A stretch of 64,000 bases of DNA from Cornus controversa (GCA_026545225.1 CM048851.1:32487956-32551955); one strand, 5' to 3'; positions 23,351-36,441 are shown, numbered from the stretch's first letter. Made by a program: numbers and translations. Notes: generated from the letters alone by a model not told the origin.

Positions 23351-23360
23351 TTATATATAG
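23351..23360 (-). promoter_or_regulatory. Candidate TATA box of the WIP gene
   Basis: Minus strand CTATATATAA lies about 65 bp upstream of the start codon, which would give a short 5' UTR. It is sequence-based only, and TA-rich words are common here. Confidence 0.4.
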
Positions 23361-24879
23361 TGAGATTGTAGCCTTGGTTGAAGGGTTATATGATGACAAT
23401 TTGGATTTGAAGTTTATGGTAAAAAGGTAAAATGGGAGATATTTGTATTATATACATATATGTGAGCATATATATGTATATATGTAGAGGGAGGGTGGCT
23501 GGAGAGAATATGTCGGTTGAATGATAACTACCTTTGTTGAGAGGCTCATTAATCTCTTCTGTTCGTTTTCTTTATCTGTTTTTGGAATTGAAAGCAAATA
23601 GCTTAATTACTGTGGCCCATGGTCTCCAGATTTTGCAACAATTCTACTACAGAGGGTTTAAAATATATGGCAATGTATTATAAAGTCTGATTGCAATTGA
23701 ATTCATTCTCAAACCACCTTAGCAATATACTCGATCTGTGTGCGTGTGAGATTGAGAGCGACTTCAGGGTGAAAGATAGATTAATTTCAGAGAAATGACT
23801 GCAGTACGAAACGAGTGGTTGACTTTGAATGGACGCGGTATTTAGTTATTTACTGTTTGCATGGACGCGGTATTTACTGTTCAGCCATGTAAAAGCTTGG
23901 AAAGTATTACCGGGCGAATGGTGAATTCTTATTCCTTATTTAAAAGAAAAACGGAGTTAATTCAGCGCTGTGCTATCTTGAATATTTTTTCTGCCTGACC
24001 ATATGGAAACTGATCAATGAATTATTGACCACATGAGAAGAATTTTTTTTCTACTCTTTAATTTACTATAGCTGAAAAGTAAATTTGTCCTATATGCCAT
24101 ATTTTATGTTTGCTAAGTACCATCTAAAAATTTTCAATATATACGTGTGTGTGTGTGTTGAACACTTGAGAGACTCACAATAGATGCCGGGTGCAATTGA
24201 ACTCAATAAGAGCACCCTCCTCACAGCGTTTCCTTTTTAATTTTGATGGCTGGTCGCACCACAACAGCTAATTCTTTCTTCCTCTGTTCATATCTGCACA
24301 AGGTTATATTCTTTTTTTTTTTTTTTTTTGTGGTTAACATACTTTCACAGTTGTAACTTCACCATATTTTTTTTTTTTTTTGGAGAAAAGTACATTAAAC
24401 CCCTTAAACTTTGATATTTAACTCCTTAATTTATCGCGATTGTTGCAGAAAACCCAAATCGTTAGCCAGCCGTTTGGATAATTCTGTTAGTGTAAGGCCC
24501 GTGAGGCATGTGTCATTGCAAAAAAATTATAATTTCCGTCCTATTATTTTGGCACCGATCTCACTTAGCCTGTTCCAAATAGAAAAAAAATTTGACAAAA
24601 ATTCTGATTCTTATTGGATTTGAAACTTCTAGGAGAGTTCTATTTTGATATTTAACTTCTTTTCCAAGTAGAATTAGGACTCCTTTGCATAAATATATGT
24701 ATCTATATTTTCTCTATGAAATAAGAAAAGAAAATCCTGGAATATTATTTTTTAGAGAGAAAGTATATACAACATAATTAGGGCTATATATTTTTAAAAA
24801 CACACATCTATATTTCACGAGTGATCTTTAGGATAGTGTTCTTCTTCTATTGATTAGCTGTTCAGAGACTGAATCAAAT
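23361..24879. other. Upstream region of the WIP gene and repeat debris
   Basis: The WIP promoter is expected in the first kilobase; no specific site is supported. A ggacgcggtatttactgtt-type phrase is duplicated at about 23831 and 23863. Poly-T runs lie at 24310-24329 and 24367-24380. From 24385 the phrase gtacattaaaccccttaaac resembles one arm of a MULE-type MITE, with no partner found. Confidence 0.35.
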
Positions 24880-25400
24880 CATTCGTTGATCAGAGCATTG
24901 GATTGAAGGTTCTTCTCTTGCTCACTGAGGAAAAAAGGTGATTATATCGCACTACGAAGGTAACGAGATACTTGCTGAGTGTTTTTATTATTCCAGCAAC
25001 CTTTCTGTAAGGATCGTGACATTATCCGAAAGTCTGCAGCAGTTGGATGTGTTATCGCAATCATAAGCCTGAGGTGTTCCGCATCAGATTCTTGACAGAG
25101 TGAAGAAGGGTATGAGTCTGAGACAGAGTCTGTTGTACTTTGCTTCATTATAGTAGATTAGTTTCCTGAGACTTTCCGCCTCCCTCCGTAGTTTTTTTTC
25201 CCACCTTGGATTTTTCACGTATATCTGATGCATTCTTTTCTTTACTTGCACTTTAAATTATTTTATTGCTTTAATTGTTTGGTTAATTATTAATTGAACT
25301 TAAAATTAAATTAATTTGAAAAATTAAGAAAACGAGCAAGTGATCCTATTCACCCCCTCTAAGTTTTAAAGTACTTTTCGCAACTGCTTCTGCACTACGC
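24880..25400 (+). mobile_element. Possible Ty1/copia LTR and leader remnant
   Basis: The stretch ends with gtgatcctattcaccccctc, close to the phrase that ends many plant copia LTRs or leaders (CTATTCACCCCCCTCTAG). It lies directly upstream of the gag remnant. The start of the LTR is not identified. Confidence 0.4.
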
Positions 25401-25953
25401 AACTAACAAAAAACATGATTAATGTTGGAAAGCCTCTAGGAGATAAGACTGAACTAGGTTTTGTTGAGTCATCATCTAATAGTCAAACTGTTTTTGTTCA
25501 ACCTAAGCATTTGAATTTGTCTACTGTAATACTCCGTAAATTTGAGGTTATTTAATTTTAGTATTTCTTATTTATTTAAATTGTTTATTGTGTGTTTTAA
25601 CTGCTAAATGCTCTATTTGTTTAAATTATTATTTTTTTAAATGCTAAATGCCTTAGGTAAATTTTGTCAATGTTTGTTCTTGTATGTTTAATGTAGAGGT
25701 TTGATTTATATGATGCTAAGTGATTGCTTACCTGTAACAAGTGTGCAGTGTTTGTTTTAAATATTTTTTATTTAAAATAAAAGATGTGGGTATTTTTATT
25801 ATTTTTGCGGTTGGACCATAATATGTATTTCTTTTATTTTTATTAAATTTTATTTCAAAATTGGGCTAGGAGGAGTTGGGCTAGATTATTGAGTTGGGCT
25901 GGATGATTGGATCATTGCTATGCAGGTTGTTTTATGATTATTTAGGTGTTGGG

Positions 25954-25954
<1 letters not shown>

Positions 25955-26010
<56 letters not shown>
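25955..26010. repeat. (TA)n microsatellite in the solo LTR
   Basis: About 28 TA units. Confidence 0.9.
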
Positions 26011-26012
<2 letters not shown>

Positions 26013-27592
26013 TGTGGGCTAAATATATTTATAATTATTTTTTTCTCTATTAATTCGTTTAGTAATTATATTGGTAATTCTAAAAGAAAGAAAAATAAAG
26101 AGAAAAAGAAATAAGTTTCTGTCGCTTTTACGCACAGAGATGGAGAGAACAGTAGATGCCATAAAGGAGGGAGAGAATGAGTGATTTTGTTCAAAATCAA
26201 AAGGCAAGTTTAATCTCTACACTTCCCCTTTGTACTCATAAACAGAGTTAAATAATACTGTGCTCTTATAAATGTTCTTGATGATTTGAACCTAAATTGA
26301 TAAAAAATTCTTTTTGTTTATGTTCTGATTTTTGAATTTACATACATAGATTCTCGGTTGTACTACTGTATATTTGTATGTGCTTGTGTTACTGTGTGTA
26401 ATTATATGTATAAATAAATATATACATGCACACACATTTATGTTCTATATAACATATAGAAGTTGTATGAACAGATGATTCAGAGTTTTTGAAGGATTCT
26501 AATCCGATTAAGTGTTTAGCTTGGTCTCTTAAATAATCCTTAATCATTGGGTTGTGATTTGTTGAGTAATTTGACAGAAATCTGAATTTTAAAAGAAGAA
26601 CCCTAGAAATTTTGATTTGGGAATTTTCAATTTGAAAAGTTTTTTGTGGCTATTTTTATGCCAGAATGTAATTGAGGTGAAATGGAGTTGAATGATATGA
26701 ATTTTAGGACAGTTTGAGGCTATTAGGTGGCTGGAAAGCGCCCGGGAAGTCAACGGTGAGGGGCTGGCGCACTGCTGATGTATTAGCGAACAAGGGTGGC
26801 TGAATGAAGGAGTAGCGGAGCGCATCGCAACGCCCACGAGCGCTACCAATGCATGGGGCGCGTGCGCCCTGCTCCGGCAACCAGCCAGGATCGAAAAATG
26901 ATGGTCCAGTCCCACTCGTCGAGCACAACCTCTGGTCCCAGTTTAGGCCCAGTCCATTTTGTAAAAGTATTTTTTTATTTTTGAAATGTTTTTAAAGTGT
27001 AGAAAATAGGAAAAATATTTTTTTAGAATATCCCTTTTTATTAGAAAACTTCTGAAAATCAACTTTATCCTTTTAGAACAAAATATGCATGGGACTTTAA
27101 TTTTGAGATAAAATTAGTCACATTAGTTTTAGATTTAGCACAAAAAGTATGCTTTTAAGGTTGTGATTTTGTATTCCTTCTATTTTGGCTTTTATTTACA
27201 TATATGGTTGATTATGTTGTCTTATTTTTGGTTTGGGTATTATCATTATGTAGTGATTGTTGATGCAGCTGTTTTATAATTGTTTTTATTATTATTGCGG
27301 ATAGAGGGAAGAGGACAATTATGTTTCGGATAATTTTTATTTTATCCTTGTGGATTGGTATAATATCATTTTATATTATCTCTAAGGCTTTTAAGTAGAT
27401 GTTATGTTTTTGGAAAGGCATGTCAGGATTGTCTAATACCTAATAAGGTATTTGTAAATTATATGTGGAGACATGTTAGGATTGCTTCTAGTTTGAACTT
27501 AGAAAACTTGTTCTATATTTATTGTGACAACGGATGGGTTGGTACAATACACAGTTCTCTTTCTTTTGAGACAGAAATTGAAATGATAAAAT

Positions 27593-27594
<2 letters not shown>

Positions 27595-27647
<53 letters not shown>
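27595..27647. repeat. Second (TA)n microsatellite in the solo LTR
   Basis: About 26 TA units. Confidence 0.9.
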
Positions 27648-27650
<3 letters not shown>

Positions 27651-28560
27651 TTATTGTCCTCATATAGGGGGTATATTTATCAATTCTCTGTTGGGTGGTA
27701 GTAGATGAAACTTGTTCATGGGTTTAACCCACTTTGTTGATATTTCATGTCCCAGGCAGTTTACACCTCAAGATTAGAGGGTCAAATTCGTAGAGCGTGG
27801 CAGTCATCTTTCCTTACCAAACTTCAGTGTAGGGACTTTATATTATTTATGTTTGAGTTGTGGATTATTTTGGGATGTTATTTTAGATTCATTAATATTT
27901 AGTATTTATGTTTGGGTTGAGGGGTCATTGAGTTACTGGACTTTGAAGTTGTATTCTTCGGACTCGTAAATTTTATTAAACATTGTTTATCCTTTCAGTT
28001 AAAGTTTTCTTTCGCAATTATTTATTTCCTTTTGTCATTTTCATTCTGTGCTTGTATGTTATCAGTTATAGGTATTCCTTATGTTTTGTGTGTAAAATTA
28101 GCTACCTCATGCGTGAAATTGTAGGAGTATTTCATCTACACCCAAATGTAAGCTTCAAGTTGAGTTTTTGCATGCTAATGTTGTGTCCAACGTGCTTTAT
28201 TGTACTTTTGTGGTAAGAATGTACATAATTAACACTATTGTTATAAAAGAGAAAACATTCTAAATCTGATTTTCATGTGTAAAATTCTTTTGCTAAGAAT
28301 AGAGTTCATGTTAAAAAGTCATATAATTGGAACAAACCCAAAAAATCTCAAGCTAAAAAGAATTCAAATAAAAAAAAGAATGTTTTTGGTTCTTCATCTT
28401 ATTTTCCTGATAGGTTGCATGTTAAAACAATTTGGATACAAAATGAATATTTGGAGAAGGTTGTACTTGTTGATACTATGAGATTTCTTCCTAATAGGTC
28501 TTTGGAAACCCCCTAACTAAGGTCATTAAGACTTCTATGGTCATGGATTGAGCTTATATT

Positions 28561-30008
28561 CATTATTTGTTTTTCATTAGACCATACATTGTACGTAGTG
28601 TAGATCAGGATTTGATTATTTTTATATGATAATCATGTGAATGTGAAAATCATATTTTTCTATAAAATAATGTGAATTCTATATATTTCTGTTTAAGTTC
28701 ACTTTGATTTGTGAATTATATAACTGGGACACTTATTTTATCAATGGATGAATTACTTAAGTTTATGATCTAAGCATTGATAACTAATGTGTTATATTTA
28801 TTTCTTTTAGTGGTGAATCTTTTGAATTCATACAATTTATGCATTAGTCCAACTCTGAGAGAGTTAATTGAAAACTGATGTGAAGCTGACTACAGTATAT
28901 TATATAAGTAACATTGAAGGCTTAAATGATCAATGAAAAAAAATAAAAAGAAAGGATTATATTTTTATTTAGCATAAAAAGAAAAAGAGAAAATTATGAA
29001 AAGAATTGCTGAAAATCTAAAACAAAAAGGAAAAGGCTACCTTTGGAATTTGTTCGAAGCTACCTGTATGACATAAATTTTCAATGAGATATCTTTTAAA
29101 GACGTTGTTTTGAGAAAATAGTTGGTTGCCCGTAAGAGTGAAAACAACTGTCTTAGAAATAAAATAAAATAAAATTCAATGAAAAATATTTGATCATGTG
29201 TGGTTTTATTTGTTTACATCTAATGTGTTTTAGGAAAAGAATCAAAGAAATTTGATTAAATTTTGATGATGTTGAATAACACACATACACATAGATTTGT
29301 TAGATGAATTTCTAAATTTTATAAATATTTGTGTATTGAAAATTGTGTCATGGTTTTGAAATTACGTATGAATTTTTTTGAAAAATTTATGGGTTTTAAA
29401 ATTGTGCAAGTGTGAATTTTCTTTAATTTTTTTGAAAATTTAAGAACTTATTATTTTATGTGAAAAAATGGTTTTAATGATTATATGATTATTATATTTT
29501 TTTATTTTCACATAAATAAAAATCTAAAAATATTTTTTATTTTCAAATTATTAGGAGTTTATTTTTATTTTTTGGGCATTTTTAGGCTTTTTTTTTTGTG
29601 AAAAATTGCAACAATAATCAAAGTTGATTAAACTTGTCAACAAACCAATTGAACCACGCTAGATCGGTCGAAGGGATAAGCTGGACTGATCCCCAAAGGC
29701 TCAGCCAAGGGTATATTAAGAGCAAGTGTGCATTGTGTCTTCATTTGTTGCTTACTCCTTCTTATATGCACTTTTTCTCTCTTTTTTCTCATTTTGTCTC
29801 AACTTTTAACATACTTTTAGTTAATATTTGTGTTTGATTTTAAGTTGAATTGATGGAAGAGATTAAATTTTGAAGGATTTGTGTTAGTTTTAGGAGTTTT
29901 TACTAACAAAATTTCATTCAAGCTTGTGTTTTCAAATGTTGCACTTCAAGTGTTTGTGTAAATTTCTCAATGGCTTTCACATTGTTATTTTACATTTCTT
30001 TTATTGTG
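28561..30008. other. Gene-free AT-rich stretch
   Basis: No gene supported. It may be the leader of the retroelement-like remnant that starts at 30009. Long A/T-rich runs dominate 29160-29620. Confidence 0.35.
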
Positions 30009-30690
30009 GCAATGGCCAGTGGATCAAGGAGATAAAGAGTCAATGTTTCTCTCACATCGAAAAGTAATATAATCTTCACTTTGAATCATTTTGATGATGA
30101 TGATATCTTTGAGAATTTTAGGAAAGTGATTGGTTGTAGACCAATGAAATGTGAAACAAGCTTTGATTAGAAAGCATTTGACCAGGTTATCATTTGGAGT
30201 TTGTGTATTACTTTAGAAATAATAGTTGAAATTTCTTAGCTAATATAGGCAAAGATTGTGTTCCCGACATGGTTCACTACTTATATAAAAATGTGCTTAC
30301 TTATAATGAGAAGGAATTATGAATGACTGTGAAGTGTTTTGGGACTGAGATCAAGGTGACAACCCAATTAATTAATTTTTGAGGTTATTGGTGTTCCAGA
30401 AGTAGAAGATGGTATAATTTTTTCATATGAGGGTACTGAGGAGAACATACCAAACATGGAAACAATCATTCGTATGTTATCTGAACCTAATGATCCATTG
30501 CTTGAGAATAAAATTCTTAGTCCTTACATCACTGACAATATCTTTGCATTGAACTTGATTGTGTCTTATACTTTTAATCCTCATGATCATAAGGGAGATT
30601 TGCCAAGGCATCTAGGTGAAATTTTATATCACATTGATCGAGGTGAGAGAAGAAAAAAGTATTTTTTTTATACATGGACAAATTGGTAAT
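30009..30690 (+). pseudogene. Broken plant transposon-type protein (putative plant transposon protein domain)
   Basis: From ATGGCCAGTGGATCAAGGAG at 30009, interrupted frames read NHFDDDDIFENFRKVIGCRP, then KCETSFD and a stop. Near 30307 comes NEKELWMTVKCFGTEIKVTT (with stops between), then EVIGVPEVEDGIIFSYEGTE. The last open block (30387-30689) includes NIFALNLIVSYTFNPHDHKG and LPRHLGEILYHIDRGER. This order resembles the 'putative plant transposon protein' family found in many plant LTR elements: R.i..Er.fd, then V.G..i..t...I...LGIP..G, then L...i.y...P..h. It is not functional. Confidence 0.5.
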
Positions 30691-31534
30691 TTCATATATT
30701 CAAATAATTTATCAATTTTAACAACAAAAATGGGGTAAAACAGTAAAATCACTCTGTTTTTAACGTCTATTTTGCCAAATCCGTTAGAGGGGAGGTGAGT
30801 ACAACAAAATACATTACTTTAATGCTACGTGTAATTATGTCAAACTTGAGGAGAAGTCAGTGTAATTTATCCAAAAACTTTTAAAATGCCCAACCCACTA
30901 AGCATATCTTATGTGCAAATAATAATAATAATAATAATATGAGAGGGGGAGAGAGAAAAAAAAAAAAAAAAAGAGTATTAACACAACTAAGCGTAGATCT
31001 CATTTTGAAATTTAAACCACTTGAAGAATAATAAAATTTTGACAAAGAAATTCATTTATCATTTATGTTCCCAATAAAAGAGGGGAAATTTTATGGAACC
31101 TACATGATTTATCAAAATTCTTTATCAAGGGAATACACTTCCCTAATTTTGTTCATACAATGATCGAGAAAAAAAAAATGTTAAGCTGTTATATATATTT
31201 GAACATATGTAAGGCGAACGAAATAGAAATAGAAAAGAAAAAATAATAAGTAATGCAAGAATATTTTATTTGAGGAAAAAGTTTTGCAAAAGGTGCATGG
31301 TTGATCAATAGTCCATCTTCACCTGCCATAGCTAGCTGTTGATCAGAATTTGAGATCACAAGTAGTAGTCTCTTGAAGCAGTACGTAAGCACCTATAGCT
31401 ACAGGTTTGGACCCAAAAAAAATGATGAATAATTGAAGAAATAAATAGAGATAGATGAATTAAGAATATTAGTTTGTCAAAGGTTGTACAACGAACACTT
31501 GTTGGCCAAGCCATGCATGCATATATAATCTCTC
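30691..31534. other. 3' flank of the RRM gene with repeat pieces
   Basis: The stretch 30740-30880 holds one arm-like piece of the MULE-type MITE family (aggggaggtgagtac, aagtcagtgtaatttatcc). An (AAT)n run lies at 30921-30939. The RRM gene's 3' UTR should start just below 31534 on the minus strand. Confidence 0.4.
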
Positions 31535-34019
31535 TTAGGGGTTTGGACTTTCTGAAGTAATGGCCCCAACTTCTGTTTCTGTTGAGGTATTCTGTGGAGT
31601 TTGTGAATCTGAGATTAACAATCATATAAATTAAGATTAAGCTTAGCTCTGCATGTACATACATGAATTCTAAGCAATATATATATATATAACACATGCA
31701 TATGCACATTGTGTACAAATTATATTCGAAACCTGGAAAAGAAAAATACAAGTTAATTATATTCTCTGAATTTTACAATATATAACATCACACTCATAGT
31801 TAATTATGTTTAATTTCTTGTTTACTTGGTTACTTTACATTTTATTAATATAGTTGGTAAGTGACTAAACGCCTTCAAAGCTAGCTGTCAGAGCAATATA
31901 TGGTATATATCTAATTAATATTCATTGCTTCCATGAGAAGATTACTAAATACCAACTAAAATGTTGTAGTGTTCATTTTAAGAAATGACAGCTTAGACAC
32001 ACCATAACTTGGGTTTTAAAAGGAAGAAAAAGCTACATTATCAAAATGAATACTTTTATCACAATTAACAATCCGTGGTCTTATATAGTAAGTATTAGTT
32101 CATGCCAGATTTTGTTAACTGTCATGATTGTTGGGGTCATTCTTGGCATGAGGTTTAGAAAAGGGTTATAACCCATTGCCAAATCTAATTTAGGTGGTTG
32201 ACTATTAAATTTTTTTTTGGGTGAACCATTAAATGAATTGCTGTTAATTGTTTAAATGCAACAACTCTAACAATATAACCCAATTTCATGTTATAGATGC
32301 CTTAAATATATATATATATATAAGTGACATTATCTAACGTGCGCCGGGCCTTTTCTACATAGGACCCCAACTGATCACTGCTGCAGCTTGAGAACCACTC
32401 AAACATCTAAATTATATTGCATTCACATGTAGTCGCTATTAGTTTACAGTCTGCCTCACTGGCATGACTTCCATTGACCCATGATGGGTCACAGCATAAT
32501 TTGGACAAATCGATCATGTCACATGGTATCCATAGGCCATGTGACCCCTTGTCAGCACCAAGAGGTGTTGGCACGGCCAAGACATAGTGACAGACAGCCT
32601 CATATCATGCCAGGGACAAGCTGGGTTGCAGTGCACCCCTGTCATGGCTGCACCATTATATTATATATGACACAACTCACTCTAGGAAGCACCATCAACT
32701 TCCAATTATCTGTTTAATTATATGGTTGTTTTCTTAAAGGTAATTGGTTTTATACAAACCAGTTAGAGACACTGTTTTATATTTATCAGTTCTCTAAAAT
32801 TAGAAAATTTGAAAAGGGTTCTATAAGTCGAAAGAGGATCCCTTTTGTGCCGAGGGGATCTGTTCACCAAAACGATCCGGGTTTGACGCACATCATGCAC
32901 GGAACGCAATGCAGATCTAGTGTTAAACTCGGTGTATCAAAACTGCACTGTTTTGCTGTACCAAACTAACAGAACCAAAACCCGGCACAAGAGGGGATTC
33001 GGATCCTATAAGCCTATATTGACTAAGATTAAGTTTTACCGTTAGTACTATCGATTTGGTGAAATTTTTGACCATGAGACACGCCATGACCCACGTAACA
33101 TCAACCCAATATAGTTCAGATAGTATAACATCTCCTCCCTTAAAAAGAAGATAGAGGTTTGAACCTTATTATAGACATTTGTGGTTGAGTGTGAGAGTAT
33201 TTATCTAACCAAATAAATAAACATCAATCAAATGTAATTGACACACATGATGCATGCATTACATAATAGACACACAAGTATATTACTATATATATAAGTG
33301 GCGTATTTTGTTTCAGATAATGCTATTCAGGCAGAATTCGTACGCAGAAACATTTATATTCATTGGATGCATGTGGTGAGTGTATGTGGTGGCCGGGGTC
33401 TACCACATGCATCTAATAGATCTAAAAATTTCTGCATGTGAATTCTGTCTAAAAATTCTGCCCAGTAGCATTACCCTTTTGTTTCTATAATGTATGAGAA
33501 TTGTCAAATAATATAAAGAATTATGGAAAGAACAGTTACCGGTTGAAGAAGGAAAGGGATGCCTTGTTGTTGGTTGTAAAGGTAAAGAAGGAGGTGTTGG
33601 AGGAGGATAGGTGGAGAATGACCCCTCCATCTGCGCAGGATAGTAAAGATAAGATGGTCCTTGGATGCGCTGCGCCTGGGATGCAGGATATGTTCCCCTT
33701 GAAGCTTGCATGGGATATCCGTAATAATACGGAGAGCCAATGGTTGAAGATGACGTTCCATACAGTTGATGATAGTACTGTGGTTGCTGAAATTGTGGGT
33801 TATATATGGCCTGCATGCCCAATTGATAAAATCATTAAATTATTATATTTAATAGTAATGTTACATTCACCGATCAAGTTTTTTGTACGACTGTAATTCA
33901 AGTCTCACTCCTTGTAGGGTGTTTATTTCAATGATTACTATATTAGTTGGTCCGTAAAACGGTATCAAAAACTGAGCGATAATTTTATGTTTTCTGATAT
34001 CTAATCATAACTATTATTT

Positions 34020-34058
<39 letters not shown>

Positions 34059-34301
34059 GAATCTAAATTTTTTCACTGAACACCACCGAGAAGGGTGTAA
34101 ATCACTCTTAAACACTCTCTTTTGTGCACAAATTAATCTAAATAATCAAACAAAAGAAATTGACCAAATATGTACCGATGATATCACATTAGGCGAGACT
34201 CGTATGAAAGTATTTAGAGAATGCTAACGTCCAATATATATAGATGTACCGATTGTAAAATATTTCATTCATGTTATTTAGCCAGATTATCCTTCTTGCG
34301 T

Positions 34302-34348
<47 letters not shown>

Positions 34349-34987
34349 GTGACTAACTTGGTGGTAACCATATTCAGGTGGGTAGCTTGCATAGCTGCAA
34401 AAATGAGATGCATTAAAATTATTTAGCAAATTAAAAGATGTATTGCACTGAGGTAGAATAAGAAATAATTTTACATGTTACATAAATTTTCTACCCGTGA
34501 AAAGATATTGCTCAGAGTAACATCTTTATCAAATTGATGTGGAATATATAATAATATGAACTCAATATGACACGACCTGTGTGTCCTACATATATCAAAA
34601 GCAACTGACACCAACCACATTGTTAGTTATGGTGGTTTCTGAAATTAAATACAGAGAATATATATAGTGATATATCTTATATATACAAGTAAAGCAAAAA
34701 TATGCAGACTTACACACGCAGACAAAATAGAGTTCAATTTAGATCTTAGTGACAGCTTTAGTTACAGCGAACAGGTGAAATCATATAAATCCAATGTCAC
34801 CGAAATTTTCAATGTTGCTACATTTTCAATGTTAGTATATACCATGTCTGTATAGGCATATTTGTTTCATAAAATAATAAAACATATGCCCGTCCACGTA
34901 GCCGGCAATAAATAGACACTTACAAAGAAATAAAACTCCATTGAACATGGTGTCAATACCAAAATGAAATTTCAAGCTTCGAATATG

Positions 34988-35018
<31 letters not shown>

Positions 35019-36441
35019 TCACATTCCACGTATAATATGTTAGTCTATGCTTTGGTAAGCGTGGTCACAACTATCTAGTCAATGAAAGATGAGTACATTA
35101 ATTTATTGGAAGAGAGAGTGGGATTATTTCAATGTATCTAGAAAAGTTCAACATCACAAAATCTTTGTAAGCCAAATATTAAACTCATAACAAATGGAAT
35201 AAATGTGTGGTTGTGTATATATATATATAAATGAATTGAGTATAAATATACGGTGATTTTGACCACTTATATGATAGAGGTAAATATAATTTGGATACTA
35301 CAGAAAAGAAGGTCGTTGGATACAAATGAATCCTTCAGAGGAGAATACAGGCCAGGAAGAATGCTATATATATATATATGTTATGAGAATGAAACCACCC
35401 ATTTTTCCATTACATGATTAATGATTCGACCTCTAATATCAATAATGTACCAACAATCATATGTGAGATTCTATAATGTTATGCACATGTAAGCTTAGAC
35501 GTGTCACAAGTGCATTGCACATCCTTCCAATTGCCAACTCATTTGTCATTGACTCACCAATACCAATAGTATTGAAAACAAAAATAGTTAGAAGAAATAA
35601 AGAAAAGACAATAATATATACTATATATCAAAGCCTTTTTTTCTGCCATATAATCATATGTATAAACAATTATATCTATCGATCAGTGGTATAGAATAGA
35701 CCACTATTGACCTTAGTATATGGAAAAAGCACTCACCCATAAGGTGGATAAATGACTGGAGGTTGTGGTGGCGGTGGTTGTGGAGGCAGTGGTCCTTGGA
35801 CTCCACTATATGGTGATTGTGACGATGATGATGATGATGCAGTACCCTGTGGTACACTACCTCCATGATAAGGATTACCACCTTGATTTCTACCTACATT
35901 AATCAGAAGAAAAAAACACATCCAAATAATAATTTATATTTCTCATCCTAATTAATCAATCCTTCATATGCAAATAATGCAATCATATAATTATACAACA
36001 CTTGAATAATTCATCATATATATATATATATATGAACCTCGAGGCGGTGATGGTTTAGGCCTTCCAAATGAAGCAATATTACAATTTGCTCTTCTCCCAT
36101 CGATCACAGGGTTTGGATCAGTACATGCCCTTCTTGCCGAATCAGGATCACGAAAAGTCACCTATTTAATATTTTTATATAAATAAATAAAAAAGAAATC
36201 AATAATATGTACAAAATTAATTAAACCTTGATCATATATATATATATATATAACTTACAAATCCATATCCTTTAGACTTTCCAGTGTTCTTATCGGTGAT
36301 GATAACAGCTTCAAGAATGTCTCCGAACTGCTCAAAATACGTGCGCATTACATCGGTGGGTGTCTCCCAAGCTAGTCCTCCGACGAACACTTTGGTAAAG
36401 GTGGTGTCGCCGAACGGTGATCGATAATGCTGAGATGCCAT
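31535..36441 (-). CDS. RRM RNA-binding protein, plant RBM24/38-like (ARP1-like)
   Basis: A single-RRM RNA-binding protein; plant relatives include ABA-regulated ARP1. Its exact targets are unknown. Six exons on the minus strand fit with GT-AG borders and consistent phase: 36441-36259, 36161-36038, 35893-35737, 34394-34358, 33810-33540 and 31608-31535 (281 residues). The RRM spans about residues 16-92. RNP2 is [12 protein letters not shown]1 (across the first intron) is KGYGFVTF, and [20 protein letters not shown] with [17 protein letters not shown] completes the domain. The rest is Ser/Pro/Gln/Tyr-rich ([43 protein letters not shown]), a disordered tail that ends [15 protein letters not shown]. 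The start has a good context (GCCATGGCA). The last intron is 1.9 kb. Reading through the exon 5 donor would give a different C-terminus, so an alternative isoform is possible. Confidence 0.92.
32475..32571. repeat. Cluster of short perfect palindromes in the last intron of the RRM gene
   Basis: Three hairpin-forming words follow each other: tgaccca-tga-tgggtca (32475-32491), arms gtcacatgg/ccatgtgac (32518-32545), and arms gtcagcacc/ggtgttggc (32551-32571). The block 32470-32660 is more GC-rich than the rest of the intron. Confidence 0.55.
34302..34348. repeat. (TA)n-(GA)n microsatellite in an intron of the RRM gene
   Basis: TA units followed by about 14 GA units lie within 10 bp of the exon 4 donor on the minus strand, so the intron starts with a C/T-rich tract. 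Confidence 0.85.

Larger units (their letters stand above)
25525..28134. mobile_element. Solo LTR, Ty3/gypsy type, 2.6 kb
   Basis: The start TGTAATACTCC and the inverted end TGAAATACTCC match at 10 of 11, with TG...CA termini. The 5-bp word tctac lies directly outside both ends (25520-25524 and 28135-28139). No coding domains or second LTR are present, so it is a solo LTR left by recombination. Its length and TGTAATAC start suit Tekay/Del-like chromovirus LTRs, but clade is inference. It contains two long (TA)n tracts and a GC-richer block at 26740-26940. Confidence 0.85.
25401..28560 (+). mobile_element. Ty1/copia gag remnant, split by a solo LTR
   Basis: Before the inserted LTR, 25425-25524 reads GKPLGDKTELGFVESSSNSQ, then TVFVQPKHLNLST. 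After it, from 28140, the frame continues (PKCKLQVEFLHANVVSNV). It then shifts into a CCHC-like knuckle LYFCGKNVHN*HYCYKRE near 28190-28250, with the first Cys changed and a stop inside. NKPKKSQAKKNSNKKKNVFG and KTIWIQNEYLEKV near 28330-28460 resemble the tail of copia gag (the VWVPK-type motif). Removing the LTR and one 5-bp duplication restores continuity. It is plainly dead: stops, frameshifts, no reverse transcriptase or integrase found. Confidence 0.55.

Noticed and set aside
26589-26928. Two overlapping minus-strand ORFs (108 and 74 codons)
   Set aside because: They lie in the GC-richer block of the solo LTR and have no domain or splice context.
33501-33896. 131-codon plus-strand ORF
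   Set aside because: It is the antisense shadow of exon 5 of the RRM gene, whose frame, splice sites and protein composition are convincing.
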